From positions 1,302,001-1,366,000 of the forward strand of contig NZ_SNWM01000001.1 of assembly GCF_004362245.1 (NCBI RefSeq): 64,000 nt of DNA, in the 5' to 3' direction. The stretch comes from Pedobacter duraquae (lineage in GTDB: Bacteria; Bacteroidota; Bacteroidia; Sphingobacteriales; Sphingobacteriaceae). The position numbers and the translations under genes were made by a program. The notes below the pieces were generated by a model. That model searched no databases and was not told the DNA's origin. It saw only the letters and a program-made list of their open reading frames with translations. Below, in pieces: positions 26,642 through 36,241 of the stretch. Numbering within the stretch: position 1 is the first letter of the stretch; every line of letters starts with the position of its first letter.

Positions 26642-27969
26642 CTATGCTTTTTCTTCATGGTCATCTTAGCCTTTTGGCCGATGCCATAGTTATAGTCTTT
26701 GCTATTGCTTTCCTTTTTTTCGTGATAGGCACCACCACCAGAAGGGCCGTCGCTTTCTTTGACAATTCGATTTTTATCGAGCCCTTTAGGTTTGCTTGAA
26801 CGCTCAACAAGAACATCTGCGGGAAGTTCAGCAATCTCAAGTTTTTGACCAATGGATTGTTCGATCTTTCTTACTTGTAGCAACTCCATGTCTGTAGCGA
26901 AAGTTAAGGAAACAACTTCATCATCATTTCTTTTAACAATCCGCGCTAAAAACTCTTCTTTAGCTTCTGGCACTTCAAAATGGACTAGAAAAGGAATACC
27001 ATCAAGATCCAATGGTCCGGTACCTTCATTAGATACAACCAACACCCTTGCTTCGGGTGTCGCCTTGAAATCCTCAAAGTCATCAAAGCCATTCTCATCA
27101 AAATGGAGTGGTCTTAGCATCGAATATTCGCCTACTTTGGGTGACTCAAGACTTTTAGCAAGTTTCTGTGCTGCCAATCTCGTATTTATGAATACGACTA
27201 CCTTATCGAATACTTCATCATCACGAAGTAGTGTGCGTAATAAGTTCACTTTTGTTTGGTAATTTGGCACCAGGTAAAGTAACTGTGTTACGATCTCTGT
27301 TTTTTCAGGACCAAAATCTTCTACTTCTATTAGCGTAGGGAAATTTAAAAACTGATCGGTCATTTTATACAGCTTCTCATGCACCACTTCGGTAAAGATC
27401 AGATGCTGACACTTACCTGCGCTTCTGGCTAGTTCTGCAACTGGTAGCTGCATACCCTGTTTAACAATTAATGCAGCATCATCAACAATAAAAGTCTGCA
27501 GCTTACTGAGATTAAGACCTAGCTTAAGATAAACTGCCCTTGCACGAGTTGGCGTAGCAACAACAATATCTACACCCAATGCCAGTTCACTTACTTCAGC
27601 ATCAAGTCCACCTGTACCAAGCAAGCCCATAATGTTCAGATCTCTATTTTTACTCAGCGAAACGAACTGCTCAATTACAGCTTCACCGCGGGCCTGATCT
27701 GCAACCAGAATAAGTACTTTTGGCGCATCATCTTTCGTGTATTTTAAGCGCATCAGCATGCCCAGCACATAAGTTGTCGTTTTACCGGCACCTTCGGGTG
27801 CAACAGCAATAATATCCTGCCCGCCAAGAATCCTGGACATCGTACGTGCCTGAATTTCCTTTGGACTTAAATATCCGGCGTCGGTCATGGAAATGACCAG
27901 GGCCTTGCTGAGTTTTAATTTATCTAATGACACGCTGCTTCTGTTTTGTTGATCTGCAAATTTACACAT
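26638..27969 (-). CDS. DEAD-box helicase relative with degenerate catalytic motifs
   Basis: 443 aa with both RecA-like domains and a basic C-terminal tail (from about residue 372). The Q motif is kept (PKEIQ), and the P-loop is altered but possibly usable (APEGAGKTT, 58-66). Motif II is VDDAA instead of DEAD (162-166), SAT is replaced around TEV, motif V reads SNEGTGPLD, and the arginine-finger motif HRIGRTGR is replaced by ARIVKRND (342-349). True helicases need motifs II and VI for ATP hydrolysis, so this protein probably binds RNA or a partner without unwinding. The frame is intact and long, so it is not a decaying gene. Confidence 0.82.
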   Translation of the reverse strand: MCKFADQQNRSSVSLDKLKLSKALVISMTDAGYLSPKEIQARTMSRILGGQDIIAVAPEGAGKTTTYVLGMLMRLKYTKDDAPKVLILVADQARGEAVIEQFVSLSKNRDLNIMGLLGTGGLDAEVSELALGVDIVVATPTRARAVYLKLGLNLSKLQTFIVDDAALIVKQGMQLPVAELARSAGKCQHLIFTEVVHEKLYKMTDQFLNFPTLIEVEDFGPEKTEIVTQLLYLVPNYQTKVNLLRTLLRDDEVFDKVVVFINTRLAAQKLAKSLESPKVGEYSMLRPLHFDENGFDDFEDFKATPEARVLVVSNEGTGPLDLDGIPFLVHFEVPEAKEEFLARIVKRNDDEVVSLTFATDMELLQVRKIEQSIGQKLEIAELPADVLVERSSKPKGLDKNRIVKESDGPSGGGAYHEKKESNSKDYNYGIGQKAKMTMKKKHS

Positions 27970-28114
27970 TTAACCTCAGTAAATAATGCCACTATGGCGT
28001 ATTACCTAAAACCATATCCTAAAGTTCGCTTATGTATCAACATTTTGATGGTCGATTTTGCACTTTAATCGCAAGTATGTGTAAGTTTACTCAACCTAAA
28101 TAATACCCAACAAA

Positions 28115-30523
28115 ATGAAAAAACTACTACTAAATCTTTTTCTTATTGGTTCATCCTTAAGCATGTACGCACAGGATGCAATAAATTACCAGACGCCTCC
28201 ACAGGCTATGGCAGATTTATTACTGGCTAAAGCCACGCCTTCAGTAAGTATTGACAGTAAAGCAGAATGGATGTTGCTGATCGATCGTAATTCATATCCT
28301 TCGGTCGAAGAACTTGCTATGCCGGAATACAGGATTGCCGGAATGCGCATCAATCCTAACAATTATTCTTTAAGCAGGCAATCGTTCATTAACAACTTCA
28401 CTTTGAAGAATATTAAAACTGGAAAAGCGCTGTCGATTACAGGACTACCCGTTCCCCTGCTTGCCGGTAATGTAAGCTGGAGTCCGGCAGAAAACAAGAT
28501 TGCTTTCACCAATACAACACAAAAAAGCGTGGACCTGTATGTGATTGATATTGCTACAGGAAAAACTACGAAGATGAACAAACAACCACTTAACGCACTG
28601 TTAGGGGGCGGTATAACCTGGTTAGACAATAATACGATGTTGTATCGCGTAGCTACTAAATCTGCAGCACTGGCACCAGCAAAACCTTTAATGCCAAAAG
28701 GGCCAACTGTACAACAGAATCTAGGCAAAGCGTCACCAAGTGTCACCTATCAGGATTTGATTAAATCGCCATTTGACGAGCAGCTGTTCGAATTTTTCGC
28801 CACTTCACAACTAATTTCCAACAAAAGCGGCGTAGAGACACCAATTGGAAAACCAGCGATTTATACTTCTGTGAGACCGTCGCCAGATAAAACTTACTTG
28901 TTAACACGTGTGATCAGGAAACCGTTCTCTTATCTGGTATCGGCAGGAGGATTTCCATCAACGATTACGATAACCGACAGAACAGGAAAAGTTCTTAAAG
29001 AAGTAGCTCAACTGCCGTCTTCGGAAGGAACGCCTTCTGGTTATGACAACACTCAGAATGTTGAACGTGGATTTGACTGGCGTGATGATGAGCCCGCAAC
29101 TTTAACCTGGTCAAAGCCCCTGGATAGCGGATTGATCAAAAAACAAGTACCTTTCCATGATGCTGTTTATTCACTCAATGCTCCATTTACCGGACAGCCA
29201 AAAGAATTATTTAAAACACAAACACGTTACAGAGGAGTACAGTGGGGCGATGCGAATTTAGCGCTTGTTTCTGAGGGTCTCCGCAGCAAACAAACAACAA
29301 AACTCAGCAAGCTTAACCCAAGCACCGGAGTAATGGAGACGTTGTATGAACGTAATCAAACCGATGCTTATAATTTCCCAGGAAATCCAGTTACTAAAAA
29401 AAATAAATATGGAGAGTATGTTATCGAGACAATTGATAATGGCACTAAGCTCCTGATGAATAATACGACTGGTGCTTCTGATAGAGGTGATTTGCCTTTT
29501 CTAGCAAAGTTTGACCTCAACACCAAGAAAAATGAGATTATCTGGCGCAGCGCCGAAGGTACATACGAGTATGTAGTTGACGTTCTTGATCCAAATAAAC
29601 TAGTGCTGGTAACCAGAAAGGAATCTCAAAAAAACGTTCCTAACTATTACCTTAAAAACCTGATGTTAAGGATTGCGGACCAGCCGATCACTAACTTCAG
29701 CAATCCATATCCTCAGCTGGAAGGCGTAATCAAAGAAAAGATATCTTACAAAAGAGCTGACGGTGTAGATCTTACCGGCGACTTGTATTTACCTAAAGGA
29801 TACAATAAAGTGAAAGATGGCCCGCTACCTACTTTAATCTGGGCGTATCCACGTGAGTTTAACTCTGCAGCAGATGCAGCACAAATCAGGGGATCAAAAG
29901 ACCGTTTTACTACAATCAGCTGGGCTTCACCGATTTTCTGGGTAACTCAGGGATATGCGGTACTTGACAATGCCGAGATGCCTATCGTAGCCAAAGAAGG
30001 TAAAAAACCAAACGATACTTTTGTAGAGCAGTTGCAGCTGAATGCTGAAGCAGCGATCAATAAATTATCTGATCTTGGTGTTGGCGACAGAAATAGAATG
30101 GCAGTAGGCGGACATAGCTATGGTGCATTTATGACTGCAAATCTCCTTGCCCACACTAACTTATTTAAAGCCGGTTTGGCACGTAGTGGTGCATATAACA
30201 GAACCCTTACCCCATTTGGATTTCAAAACGAGGAGCGTACGTATTGGGATGACCCTAAATTATACTACGAAATGAGTCCGTTCAGCTATGCCAATAAAAT
30301 TAAAACCCCGTTACTATTAATCCACGGAGATTCTGACGACAATCCTGGAACTTTCCCAATCAACTCTGAGCGACTGTTTGCAGCAATCAAGGGATTTGGT
30401 GGAACTACCCGTTTTGTATTCCTTCCTTACGAAGCACACAGTTACCGCGGTAAAGAGAATCTGCTGCACATGTTGTGGGAAATGAATACCTGGCTAGATA
30501 AGTACGTTAAAAACGCAAAGTAA
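28115..30523 (+). CDS. S9-family serine peptidase (prolyl oligopeptidase/glutamyl endopeptidase-like)
   Basis: 802 aa. A signal peptide (MKKLLLNLFLIGSSLSMYAQ) is followed by a beta-propeller-like region and a C-terminal alpha/beta hydrolase. The nucleophile Ser lies in GGHSYGAFM, the Asp in HGDSDDNPGT and the His in YEAHSYRGKE. Similar Bacteroidota proteins are annotated as periplasmic glutamyl aminopeptidase-like S9C/S9D enzymes; the specificity is inferred. It is monocistronic and converges on a shared terminator. Confidence 0.92.
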   Translation: MKKLLLNLFLIGSSLSMYAQDAINYQTPPQAMADLLLAKATPSVSIDSKAEWMLLIDRNSYPSVEELAMPEYRIAGMRINPNNYSLSRQSFINNFTLKNIKTGKALSITGLPVPLLAGNVSWSPAENKIAFTNTTQKSVDLYVIDIATGKTTKMNKQPLNALLGGGITWLDNNTMLYRVATKSAALAPAKPLMPKGPTVQQNLGKASPSVTYQDLIKSPFDEQLFEFFATSQLISNKSGVETPIGKPAIYTSVRPSPDKTYLLTRVIRKPFSYLVSAGGFPSTITITDRTGKVLKEVAQLPSSEGTPSGYDNTQNVERGFDWRDDEPATLTWSKPLDSGLIKKQVPFHDAVYSLNAPFTGQPKELFKTQTRYRGVQWGDANLALVSEGLRSKQTTKLSKLNPSTGVMETLYERNQTDAYNFPGNPVTKKNKYGEYVIETIDNGTKLLMNNTTGASDRGDLPFLAKFDLNTKKNEIIWRSAEGTYEYVVDVLDPNKLVLVTRKESQKNVPNYYLKNLMLRIADQPITNFSNPYPQLEGVIKEKISYKRADGVDLTGDLYLPKGYNKVKDGPLPTLIWAYPREFNSAADAAQIRGSKDRFTTISWASPIFWVTQGYAVLDNAEMPIVAKEGKKPNDTFVEQLQLNAEAAINKLSDLGVGDRNRMAVGGHSYGAFMTANLLAHTNLFKAGLARSGAYNRTLTPFGFQNEERTYWDDPKLYYEMSPFSYANKIKTPLLLIHGDSDDNPGTFPINSERLFAAIKGFGGTTRFVFLPYEAHSYRGKENLLHMLWEMNTWLDKYVKNAK

Positions 30524-30535
30524 TCAGCCGAATTT

Positions 30536-30574
30536 AAAAGAAGCCCATCAAACCAAATTTGATGGGCTTCTTTT
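30536..30574. terminator. Bidirectional intrinsic terminator
   Basis: A 17-bp perfect stem (30536-30552 with 30558-30574) has the GAAGCCCATCAAA core and A/T ends on both strands. It lies between the S9 peptidase and the ABC permease stop. Confidence 0.9.
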
Positions 30575-31805
30575 ATTTAAAACGAATTGCTTTTAGCGGG
30601 GATACTTTGCTCACCAGCAATGAAGGGATGATTAATACCAGCAGGCAAATTAATAATGTGGCTATATTTAGGAACAGTACATCCTGAAGGTGAAACTCTA
30701 TCGGGACATATGACAGGTAATACGATGCCTGATCAAGCCGGAAAATATGGGTAACCTTTTGAAAGAAGCCCAACCCTAATCCCAAAATATTTCCGAGTAA
30801 CAGCCCAAAACCTACCAAATACATCGCATTGTATAAGAACACCTTCATGATACTGAGGTTGGTCATACCAAAAGCTTTAAGCATTCCAATCATATTGGTT
30901 CGCTCTAAAATAATAATCAGTAATGCAGTAATCATATTGATAACACCCACAATCATCATGAGAACCAACAACACTTTTGTGTTTACATCCAATAATGATA
31001 ACCACGTGAAAATGTTAGGAAAATAGTCGACAACGCTTTCCGCTTTAAGCTTTATTTCCAGTTTACGGATGATGCCGTCATTTACCTGCGACAGCTTAGC
31101 GAAATTTTTAATGCGGATTTCCAATCCGCCGATTTGCTCCGGCGACCATTTATTCAGGCGTCTTATGATATTAAGATCTCCAATCACGAAACTTTTATCT
31201 ACTTCATCTACACCGATGGCATAAATACCAACAATCTTGAATTTTCTGGGTCTCGGCGGCTCTGTGGCATCCTGCATCAAAAAATGCATAATGAAATCAT
31301 CTCCAATTTTGAGCTTCAGCCGATTGGCAGTATACTGAGAGATCATGATTTCTGACAGCGACTTTACTGGGTCTGTAAAATCCAGGATTTTGCCACTTAC
31401 CAGATGTTTATTCAGGTAATCCCAGTTGTAGGTCTTATCAACACCTTTGAAATTGATTCCCTCTACTTCATTGTTGGCAGAGATAATAGCTGGCTTAGTT
31501 GCGTACGGAACGCAGTAAACGATGTCCTTGTTCTTTTGGAGATCCTGGTAGGTCTCAGCATCTGGTATAAATGGGGAAAGTTCAAAGGAGTTATTTAAAT
31601 CGAGTTTAAAAATCCGGATATCTCCAACATAGCCACGTACCTTTTCCTGAATTTCGGTCTTAAAACCTTTGATTATTGCTACCGACAGCATCATTACTGC
31701 CAGACTTAACATGACCCCTGAAATGGCAATACGTACAATCAGTTTAGAAAAAGTCCGTTCTGATTTAATAGCTATTCGCTGCGCGATGAAATATTCTGTA
31801 TTCAA
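30573..31805 (-). CDS. ABC transporter permease, LolC/LolE-FtsX type
   Basis: 410 aa with one N-terminal helix (about 25-48), a large periplasmic domain (50-270) and three C-terminal helices, the MacB/FtsX-type layout. GMLKAFGMTNLSIMKVFLYNA is the conserved coupling-helix loop, and the C-terminal VSPLKAIRFK is typical. LolC/E proteins release lipoproteins from the inner membrane. The start codon is TTG at 31805; no in-frame ATG lies nearby and a stop at 31827-31829 closes the frame upstream. The ATPase partner is not adjacent. Confidence 0.85.
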   Translation of the reverse strand: MNTEYFIAQRIAIKSERTFSKLIVRIAISGVMLSLAVMMLSVAIIKGFKTEIQEKVRGYVGDIRIFKLDLNNSFELSPFIPDAETYQDLQKNKDIVYCVPYATKPAIISANNEVEGINFKGVDKTYNWDYLNKHLVSGKILDFTDPVKSLSEIMISQYTANRLKLKIGDDFIMHFLMQDATEPPRPRKFKIVGIYAIGVDEVDKSFVIGDLNIIRRLNKWSPEQIGGLEIRIKNFAKLSQVNDGIIRKLEIKLKAESVVDYFPNIFTWLSLLDVNTKVLLVLMMIVGVINMITALLIIILERTNMIGMLKAFGMTNLSIMKVFLYNAMYLVGFGLLLGNILGLGLGFFQKVTHIFRLDQASYYLSYVPIEFHLQDVLFLNIATLLICLLVLIIPSLLVSKVSPLKAIRFK

Positions 31806-31883
31806 ATTTTTGCAATAAATATTACCTTAGCAAAAATGCTAATAAGATTTTGATTTAGTGTACACTATTAAAAAAAGCCCTTA

Positions 31884-33143
31884 ATGAAAGCGACCCTAGT
31901 CTTTGCACTCCACTTTGGCCTAATCACAGCAGCACTCAGTGCCTGTGGAAACCATACAACACCAACGACAGCTACAGTGTTTCCGGAAAAAGCCGTTACC
32001 AGCAAAATTGCCCCATCAAAAATCCGTACCGGAGCTGAGCAAACAGAAAGTTACTTACCTTATCTTAAGGGAAAAAGGATTGGTATGGTTGTAAACCCTA
32101 CCTCAGTAATTGGCAAACAGACTGTAGTAGACAGCTTACTCAAAGTTGGGGTAAAAATCACGAAGATATTTGGACCTGAACATGGATTTAGGGGCGATGC
32201 CAGTGCTGGAATTTCTGTTGATGATGCTGTAGATGCAAAAACAGGCATTAAAGCCGTTTCCCTATATGGCAAACATCAAAAGCCTACAACAGCGGATCTG
32301 GCAGACTTGGATCTGATTGTTTTTGATATTCAGGATGTGGGTGTTCGTTTTTACACGTATATCAATACACTGCAACATGTGATGGAAGCCTGTGCTGAGA
32401 ACAACAAAGAAGTACTGATCCTGGATAGGCCAAATCCCAACGGATTTTATATTGATGGGCCGATCCTCGATCCGAAACTGGCATCGGGAATTGGTTTGCA
32501 ACCTATTCCCGTGGTACACGGATTAACGGTTGCTGAATATGCACAGATGCTGAACGGTGAAGGTTGGCTAAAGGGAAAGGTGAAATGTAAAATTAAGATC
32601 ATTAAGATTGCGAATTACACCCACGACATGCCCTATGTATTGCCAGTTAAACCTTCTCCCAATCTTAACACTCAGCAATCGATTATGCTTTACCCTACCT
32701 TGTGCTTATTTGAAGGAACCTATTTAAATCACGGTCGCGGTACATTATTTCCTTTTACCATACTCGGGTCTCCTGCATTAAAAGGTAAATACAGTTTCTC
32801 CTACACACCTAAAAGCATCAAAGGGATGGCAGAAACGCCCCTTTATATGGATAGTTTATGTTATGGCCTGGACCTTAGAAATTATGATATTGCAAACATT
32901 AGGAAGGAAAAAGCGTTACACCTTCAATGGATGATTGAATTGTATCAGGCTTACCCGAATAAAGCTGACTTCTTTAACTTCAAACTCAGTAAGCAGATGA
33001 ACAACATTGATAAACTAATTGGTGTGTCTGACTTCAAAGAGCAGATCATTGCTGGAAAATCTGAAAAAGAAATCAGAGCAAGTTGGGAACCTGGGCTAAG
33101 TAAATATAAGACCATGCGTAAGAAATACCTGTTATATCCTTAA
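31884..33143 (+). CDS. NamZ-type exo-beta-N-acetylmuramidase lipoprotein (DUF1343, GH171)
   Basis: 419 aa with a lipoprotein signal ending LSACGN. The catalytic domain carries the family blocks RIGMVVNPTSV, FGPEHGFRGDASAG, DIQDVGVRFYTYINTL and KPSPNLNT. NamZ from Bacillus and from the oral Bacteroidota Tannerella removes terminal MurNAc from peptidoglycan fragments, so this is likely a periplasmic cell-wall recycling enzyme. The next small gene begins 9 bases after its stop. Confidence 0.9.
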   Translation: MKATLVFALHFGLITAALSACGNHTTPTTATVFPEKAVTSKIAPSKIRTGAEQTESYLPYLKGKRIGMVVNPTSVIGKQTVVDSLLKVGVKITKIFGPEHGFRGDASAGISVDDAVDAKTGIKAVSLYGKHQKPTTADLADLDLIVFDIQDVGVRFYTYINTLQHVMEACAENNKEVLILDRPNPNGFYIDGPILDPKLASGIGLQPIPVVHGLTVAEYAQMLNGEGWLKGKVKCKIKIIKIANYTHDMPYVLPVKPSPNLNTQQSIMLYPTLCLFEGTYLNHGRGTLFPFTILGSPALKGKYSFSYTPKSIKGMAETPLYMDSLCYGLDLRNYDIANIRKEKALHLQWMIELYQAYPNKADFFNFKLSKQMNNIDKLIGVSDFKEQIIAGKSEKEIRASWEPGLSKYKTMRKKYLLYP

Positions 33144-33152
33144 CTGAGCATT

Positions 33153-33365
33153 ATGAATACTGCACATAAAGACAAAAACGAAAAACCGAGTAGCAATTTT
33201 CAGGAAGAGACGCCTAAAGGAAAAGTACCGTCAGGCGATCATGCTGTAAAAAAAACAGAAGACAAAGACTACAATGAGGAAGAGGCTGACTTTAAAAACC
33301 CTGCAAAGAAACGTGAAATTGAGGAGCAGCCAGTTAATCCAGTGAAGACGCCGCCTAAATCTTAG
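33153..33365 (+). CDS. Small highly charged protein (70 aa)
   Basis: A hydrophilic, disorder-prone protein of Lys, Glu, Asp and Pro (HKDKNEKPSSNFQEETPKGK near the start). No signal or fold is visible. It follows the NamZ gene by 9 bases and overlaps the end of the topoisomerase gene by 11 bp on the other strand. Many Pedobacter-like genomes carry such stress-type peptides, but the function is not known. Confidence 0.65.
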   Translation: MNTAHKDKNEKPSSNFQEETPKGKVPSGDHAVKKTEDKDYNEEEADFKNPAKKREIEEQPVNPVKTPPKS

Positions 33366-34410
33366 CCTTTTTCTGTGCTGACCTAAGAAATTTCATCAGT
33401 ACTTTTTCATCATTTTCCATCGCTTTTGTAGTCTCGGGTTTTTCCGTGTGTATCTGCTTAAGATATTTCCCTAGCTGGTCGTTTTCAAAGGCCTCGAGTA
33501 GCAGGGGATATACATATGAGCTCTTGCATACCGCGCGTGTGTTGCCGAGCTTACTGGCAACACAATCCAGCACTTCAACGATGACTTTCTTTTTAGCCTT
33601 TACTTCTTGCGGATCGCTGCAGCATCTTGCGAGTTGACGCAGTGCTTCCAGCGTACCACCCCAGGTCCGGAAATCTTTTGCAGTAAAATCACAGCCGGTG
33701 ATCTCGCGGATGTAATTGTTAATCTGGCCGGAATCTACAGAGCGGTGCTCCTTTCCATGAGTATAGTACTGAAAGAGCTCCTGCCCTGGAATATCGCGAC
33801 TCTTTTTGACCAGGGCAGTTAGCGTTTTATCATTTAAGGTCACCTCCTGTTTTACACCTTTTTTACCCACAAAACTTAGGGTGAGCGAATTGCCGTTTAT
33901 CTTCGCGTGCTTATCGCGAAGGGTACTCAGACCGTAACTTCCATATAAATTTTTGTAGGCCTCATTTCCAACACGGATCAATGTCTTCTGCATCACCTGA
34001 ACGCATATCGCCAGTACCTTTTGTTCATCAAAGTCCTTACGTCGAAGATCTTTTGCTAAACGTTTTCTCGCTGCCGGAAGTGCTTTTCCGAACTCAAGAA
34101 GTCTAAAGTATTTACTTTCTGACCTTCGGGATGTCCATTTAGGATGGTACCTGTATTGTTTCCTCCCTGCTACATCTAATCCCGTGGCCTGGAGGTAGGC
34201 ATTTTTTTTAGGCGCTATCCAAACCTCCGTCCAGGCAGGCGGCAACACCAAAGCCTTGATTCTTCCTAACAGCTCTTCGTCATGGATACGCTTGCCATCA
34301 CGGTCCACATAATGAAACTTACCCGGCTTTCCTTTCCTGTAAATCCCAGGCGCACTATCACTGCTATACACCAAACCACTTGATTTAATCTCTTCCCTCG
34401 CGTCAACCAT
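33355..34410 (-). CDS. Type IB DNA topoisomerase (bacterial/poxvirus-like)
   Basis: 351 aa. The core shows the TopIB order: N-terminal DIYRKGKPGKFHYVDRDG-like cap, KRLAKDLRRKDFDEQKVLA, LSTLRDKHAKI, the active-site block DFTAKDFRTWGGT, and the nucleophile Tyr in CKSSYVYPLLLEAF. It relaxes supercoils through a 3'-phosphotyrosine intermediate. This short form occurs sporadically in bacteria besides the essential type IA enzyme. Confidence 0.92.
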   Translation of the reverse strand: MVDAREEIKSSGLVYSSDSAPGIYRKGKPGKFHYVDRDGKRIHDEELLGRIKALVLPPAWTEVWIAPKKNAYLQATGLDVAGRKQYRYHPKWTSRRSESKYFRLLEFGKALPAARKRLAKDLRRKDFDEQKVLAICVQVMQKTLIRVGNEAYKNLYGSYGLSTLRDKHAKINGNSLTLSFVGKKGVKQEVTLNDKTLTALVKKSRDIPGQELFQYYTHGKEHRSVDSGQINNYIREITGCDFTAKDFRTWGGTLEALRQLARCCSDPQEVKAKKKVIVEVLDCVASKLGNTRAVCKSSYVYPLLLEAFENDQLGKYLKQIHTEKPETTKAMENDEKVLMKFLRSAQKKAKI

Positions 34411-34490
34411 ATTATTTTCGTTATTTTTGCTTCTTGCAAGGCAGGTTTTAGAATCTGTATTGCGTGATTTTTGGAACTTAACACTTGTAA

Positions 34491-35399
34491 ATGAAAATAG
34501 TTTTTATGGGTACCCCGGATTTCGCTGTTGCTTCTTTAGCTGCATTGCTGAGTGCCGGATTTGATATTGTTGGAGTGGTTACAGCAGCTGATAAACCTGC
34601 CGGACGTGGACAGAAGATCAACGAAAGTGCCGTTAAGAAATTCGCTGTAGCACACCATCTTAAAGTACTACAGCCCCTCAAACTCAAAGCGCCCGAATTT
34701 ATTGAAGAGCTCAGGGAACTGGGGGCAGAGTTACAGGTTGTAGTTGCTTTCAGGATGTTACCAGAAGTGGTTTGGGCAATGCCTGCAAAAGGAACGATTA
34801 ACCTGCATGGATCATTGTTACCTGATTACAGAGGTGCGGCACCAATCAATCACGCAATTATCAATGGGGAAACTGAAAGTGGCGTAACCACCTTTTTTCT
34901 GACTCATGAAATAGACACAGGTGATATTATCCAATCTGCAAAAGTAAGTATCGGACCAGATGAAACTGCTGGTGAACTACATGATAGGCTTATGGAGACA
35001 GGGGCTACATTGCTTGTTGAGACCGTAAAATCTATTGAAACCGGAACTTATACCGAAAAACCGCAACAAAGTACCGCTGAAACCAAACATGCGCCGAAAC
35101 TTTTCAAGGAGTTTGGCGAAGTGAACTGGAATGAGCCTGCACAGAACATTCATAACCTGATCCGCGGATTAAGTCCTTATCCAACGGCATACACCCATTT
35201 ACAAGACAAAACCCTAAAAATATTTAAGGCAGAACTGGAAAACACTCCGCCAGAAATTGCTGTTGGAACTTATCTTACCGATGGGAAAACATACCTTAAG
35301 TATGCCGCAGCAGATGGGTTGTTAAATCTGACCGATGTACAACTGGAAGGGAAAAAGAGAATGCCTGTTGGCGATCTCTTACGGGGAATGCGTTTCTAG
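34491..35399 (+). CDS. fmt: Methionyl-tRNA formyltransferase
   Basis: 302 aa. It starts KIVFMGTPDFAVASL and holds the formyl-THF site block INLHGSLLPDYRGAAPIN with the catalytic Asn/His, plus THEIDTGDI. The C-terminal OB-like domain ends KKRMPVGDLLRGMRF. It formylates initiator Met-tRNA. Def is not adjacent. Its stop overlaps the convergent aminotransferase stop by 4 bp (CTAG). Confidence 0.96.
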   Translation: MKIVFMGTPDFAVASLAALLSAGFDIVGVVTAADKPAGRGQKINESAVKKFAVAHHLKVLQPLKLKAPEFIEELRELGAELQVVVAFRMLPEVVWAMPAKGTINLHGSLLPDYRGAAPINHAIINGETESGVTTFFLTHEIDTGDIIQSAKVSIGPDETAGELHDRLMETGATLLVETVKSIETGTYTEKPQQSTAETKHAPKLFKEFGEVNWNEPAQNIHNLIRGLSPYPTAYTHLQDKTLKIFKAELENTPPEIAVGTYLTDGKTYLKYAAADGLLNLTDVQLEGKKRMPVGDLLRGMRF

Positions 35400-36235
35400 A
35401 TACTGGCGTTGAGCAATGCACTTAACTGCTTGGATACTTCGTTAAAGTAACGTTTTTTACCATAACCCATGATCCACCGGATCCCACCTATAGCATTCGT
35501 AATAAATACTTCTTCGGCTTCTTTAAGGACTTCGGGATTCAGCTGTGCCTCAACAATGTTGATCCCGTTGGTTCTGGCAGTGTGCATTACTACATTACGC
35601 ATCACACCGCCTACGCAGCCTTCAGACAATGCTGGCGTATAGATTTGCTTGTCGTACACAACAAAAATATTAGAGCTGATGCTTTCGCAAAGGAAGCCAT
35701 GTTGATTTAGCAGGAAAGCATCATCTAACCGCTGTTGTTTTTTAAAAAGACCTGCCAGCACGTAAATAAGCGCACTGCTGGTTTTGTAATTTGATAGCTT
35801 ATTTACCGGCTTTGCTATATCATCATATACATCGATAATGAGCCCGCGTTTATTAAGCTCATAGCCATCTTCAGGTAATGTTGAACATTCCAGCAGATAT
35901 CCGGACTTATTGGTATCTGGAGTATACAGCCCATCACCTGCCCGGTACACAGACAACCTAAATCTTAAGGTACCCTTAAGTTTGTTTTTCTTCGCCAGTT
36001 CTGAAGTTTTTTGTCTTAAAAAGTATTCATCCATCAGTGCTCCGCCTTCCATCTTTAAGGCTGTCATTCCGGCACGCAGCCGATCAGCATGCTGCTCAGC
36101 AAACATCAGCTTTCCATTATACATCTTCATCGATTCAAACAAACCATCCCCGTATTTAAAAGCCCTGTTCTGGCTACTGATTACAGGCTGGTCTGCCGTC
36201 ATAAATTCGTCGTTGTATAAAATAAATTGCTGCAT
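35396..36235 (-). CDS. Class IV aminotransferase (aminodeoxychorismate lyase-like)
   Basis: 279 aa, PLP fold type IV. The PLP lysine lies in NKLSNYKTSSALIYV, and phosphate-binding SISSNIFVV plus the EEVFITNAIGGI block follow. The first block YNDEFMTADQPVISSQNRAF and GDGLFESM are typical. Candidates are PabC (folate synthesis) or a branched-chain or D-amino-acid aminotransferase; PabC fits the length and the GLFES pattern best. The rluD stop lies 6 bases upstream, so the two may be cotranscribed. Confidence 0.85.
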   Translation of the reverse strand: MQQFILYNDEFMTADQPVISSQNRAFKYGDGLFESMKMYNGKLMFAEQHADRLRAGMTALKMEGGALMDEYFLRQKTSELAKKNKLKGTLRFRLSVYRAGDGLYTPDTNKSGYLLECSTLPEDGYELNKRGLIIDVYDDIAKPVNKLSNYKTSSALIYVLAGLFKKQQRLDDAFLLNQHGFLCESISSNIFVVYDKQIYTPALSEGCVGGVMRNVVMHTARTNGINIVEAQLNPEVLKEAEEVFITNAIGGIRWIMGYGKKRYFNEVSKQLSALLNASI

Positions 36236-36241
36236 GTAATA

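Noticed and set aside
26852..27262. Plus-strand frame of 136 codons
   Set aside because: Antisense to the DEAD-box relative; serine- and threonine-rich without any motif.
28363..28746. Minus-strand frame of 127 codons in the S9 peptidase gene
   Set aside because: It lies wholly inside the sense gene with matching frame and codon bias on the plus strand.
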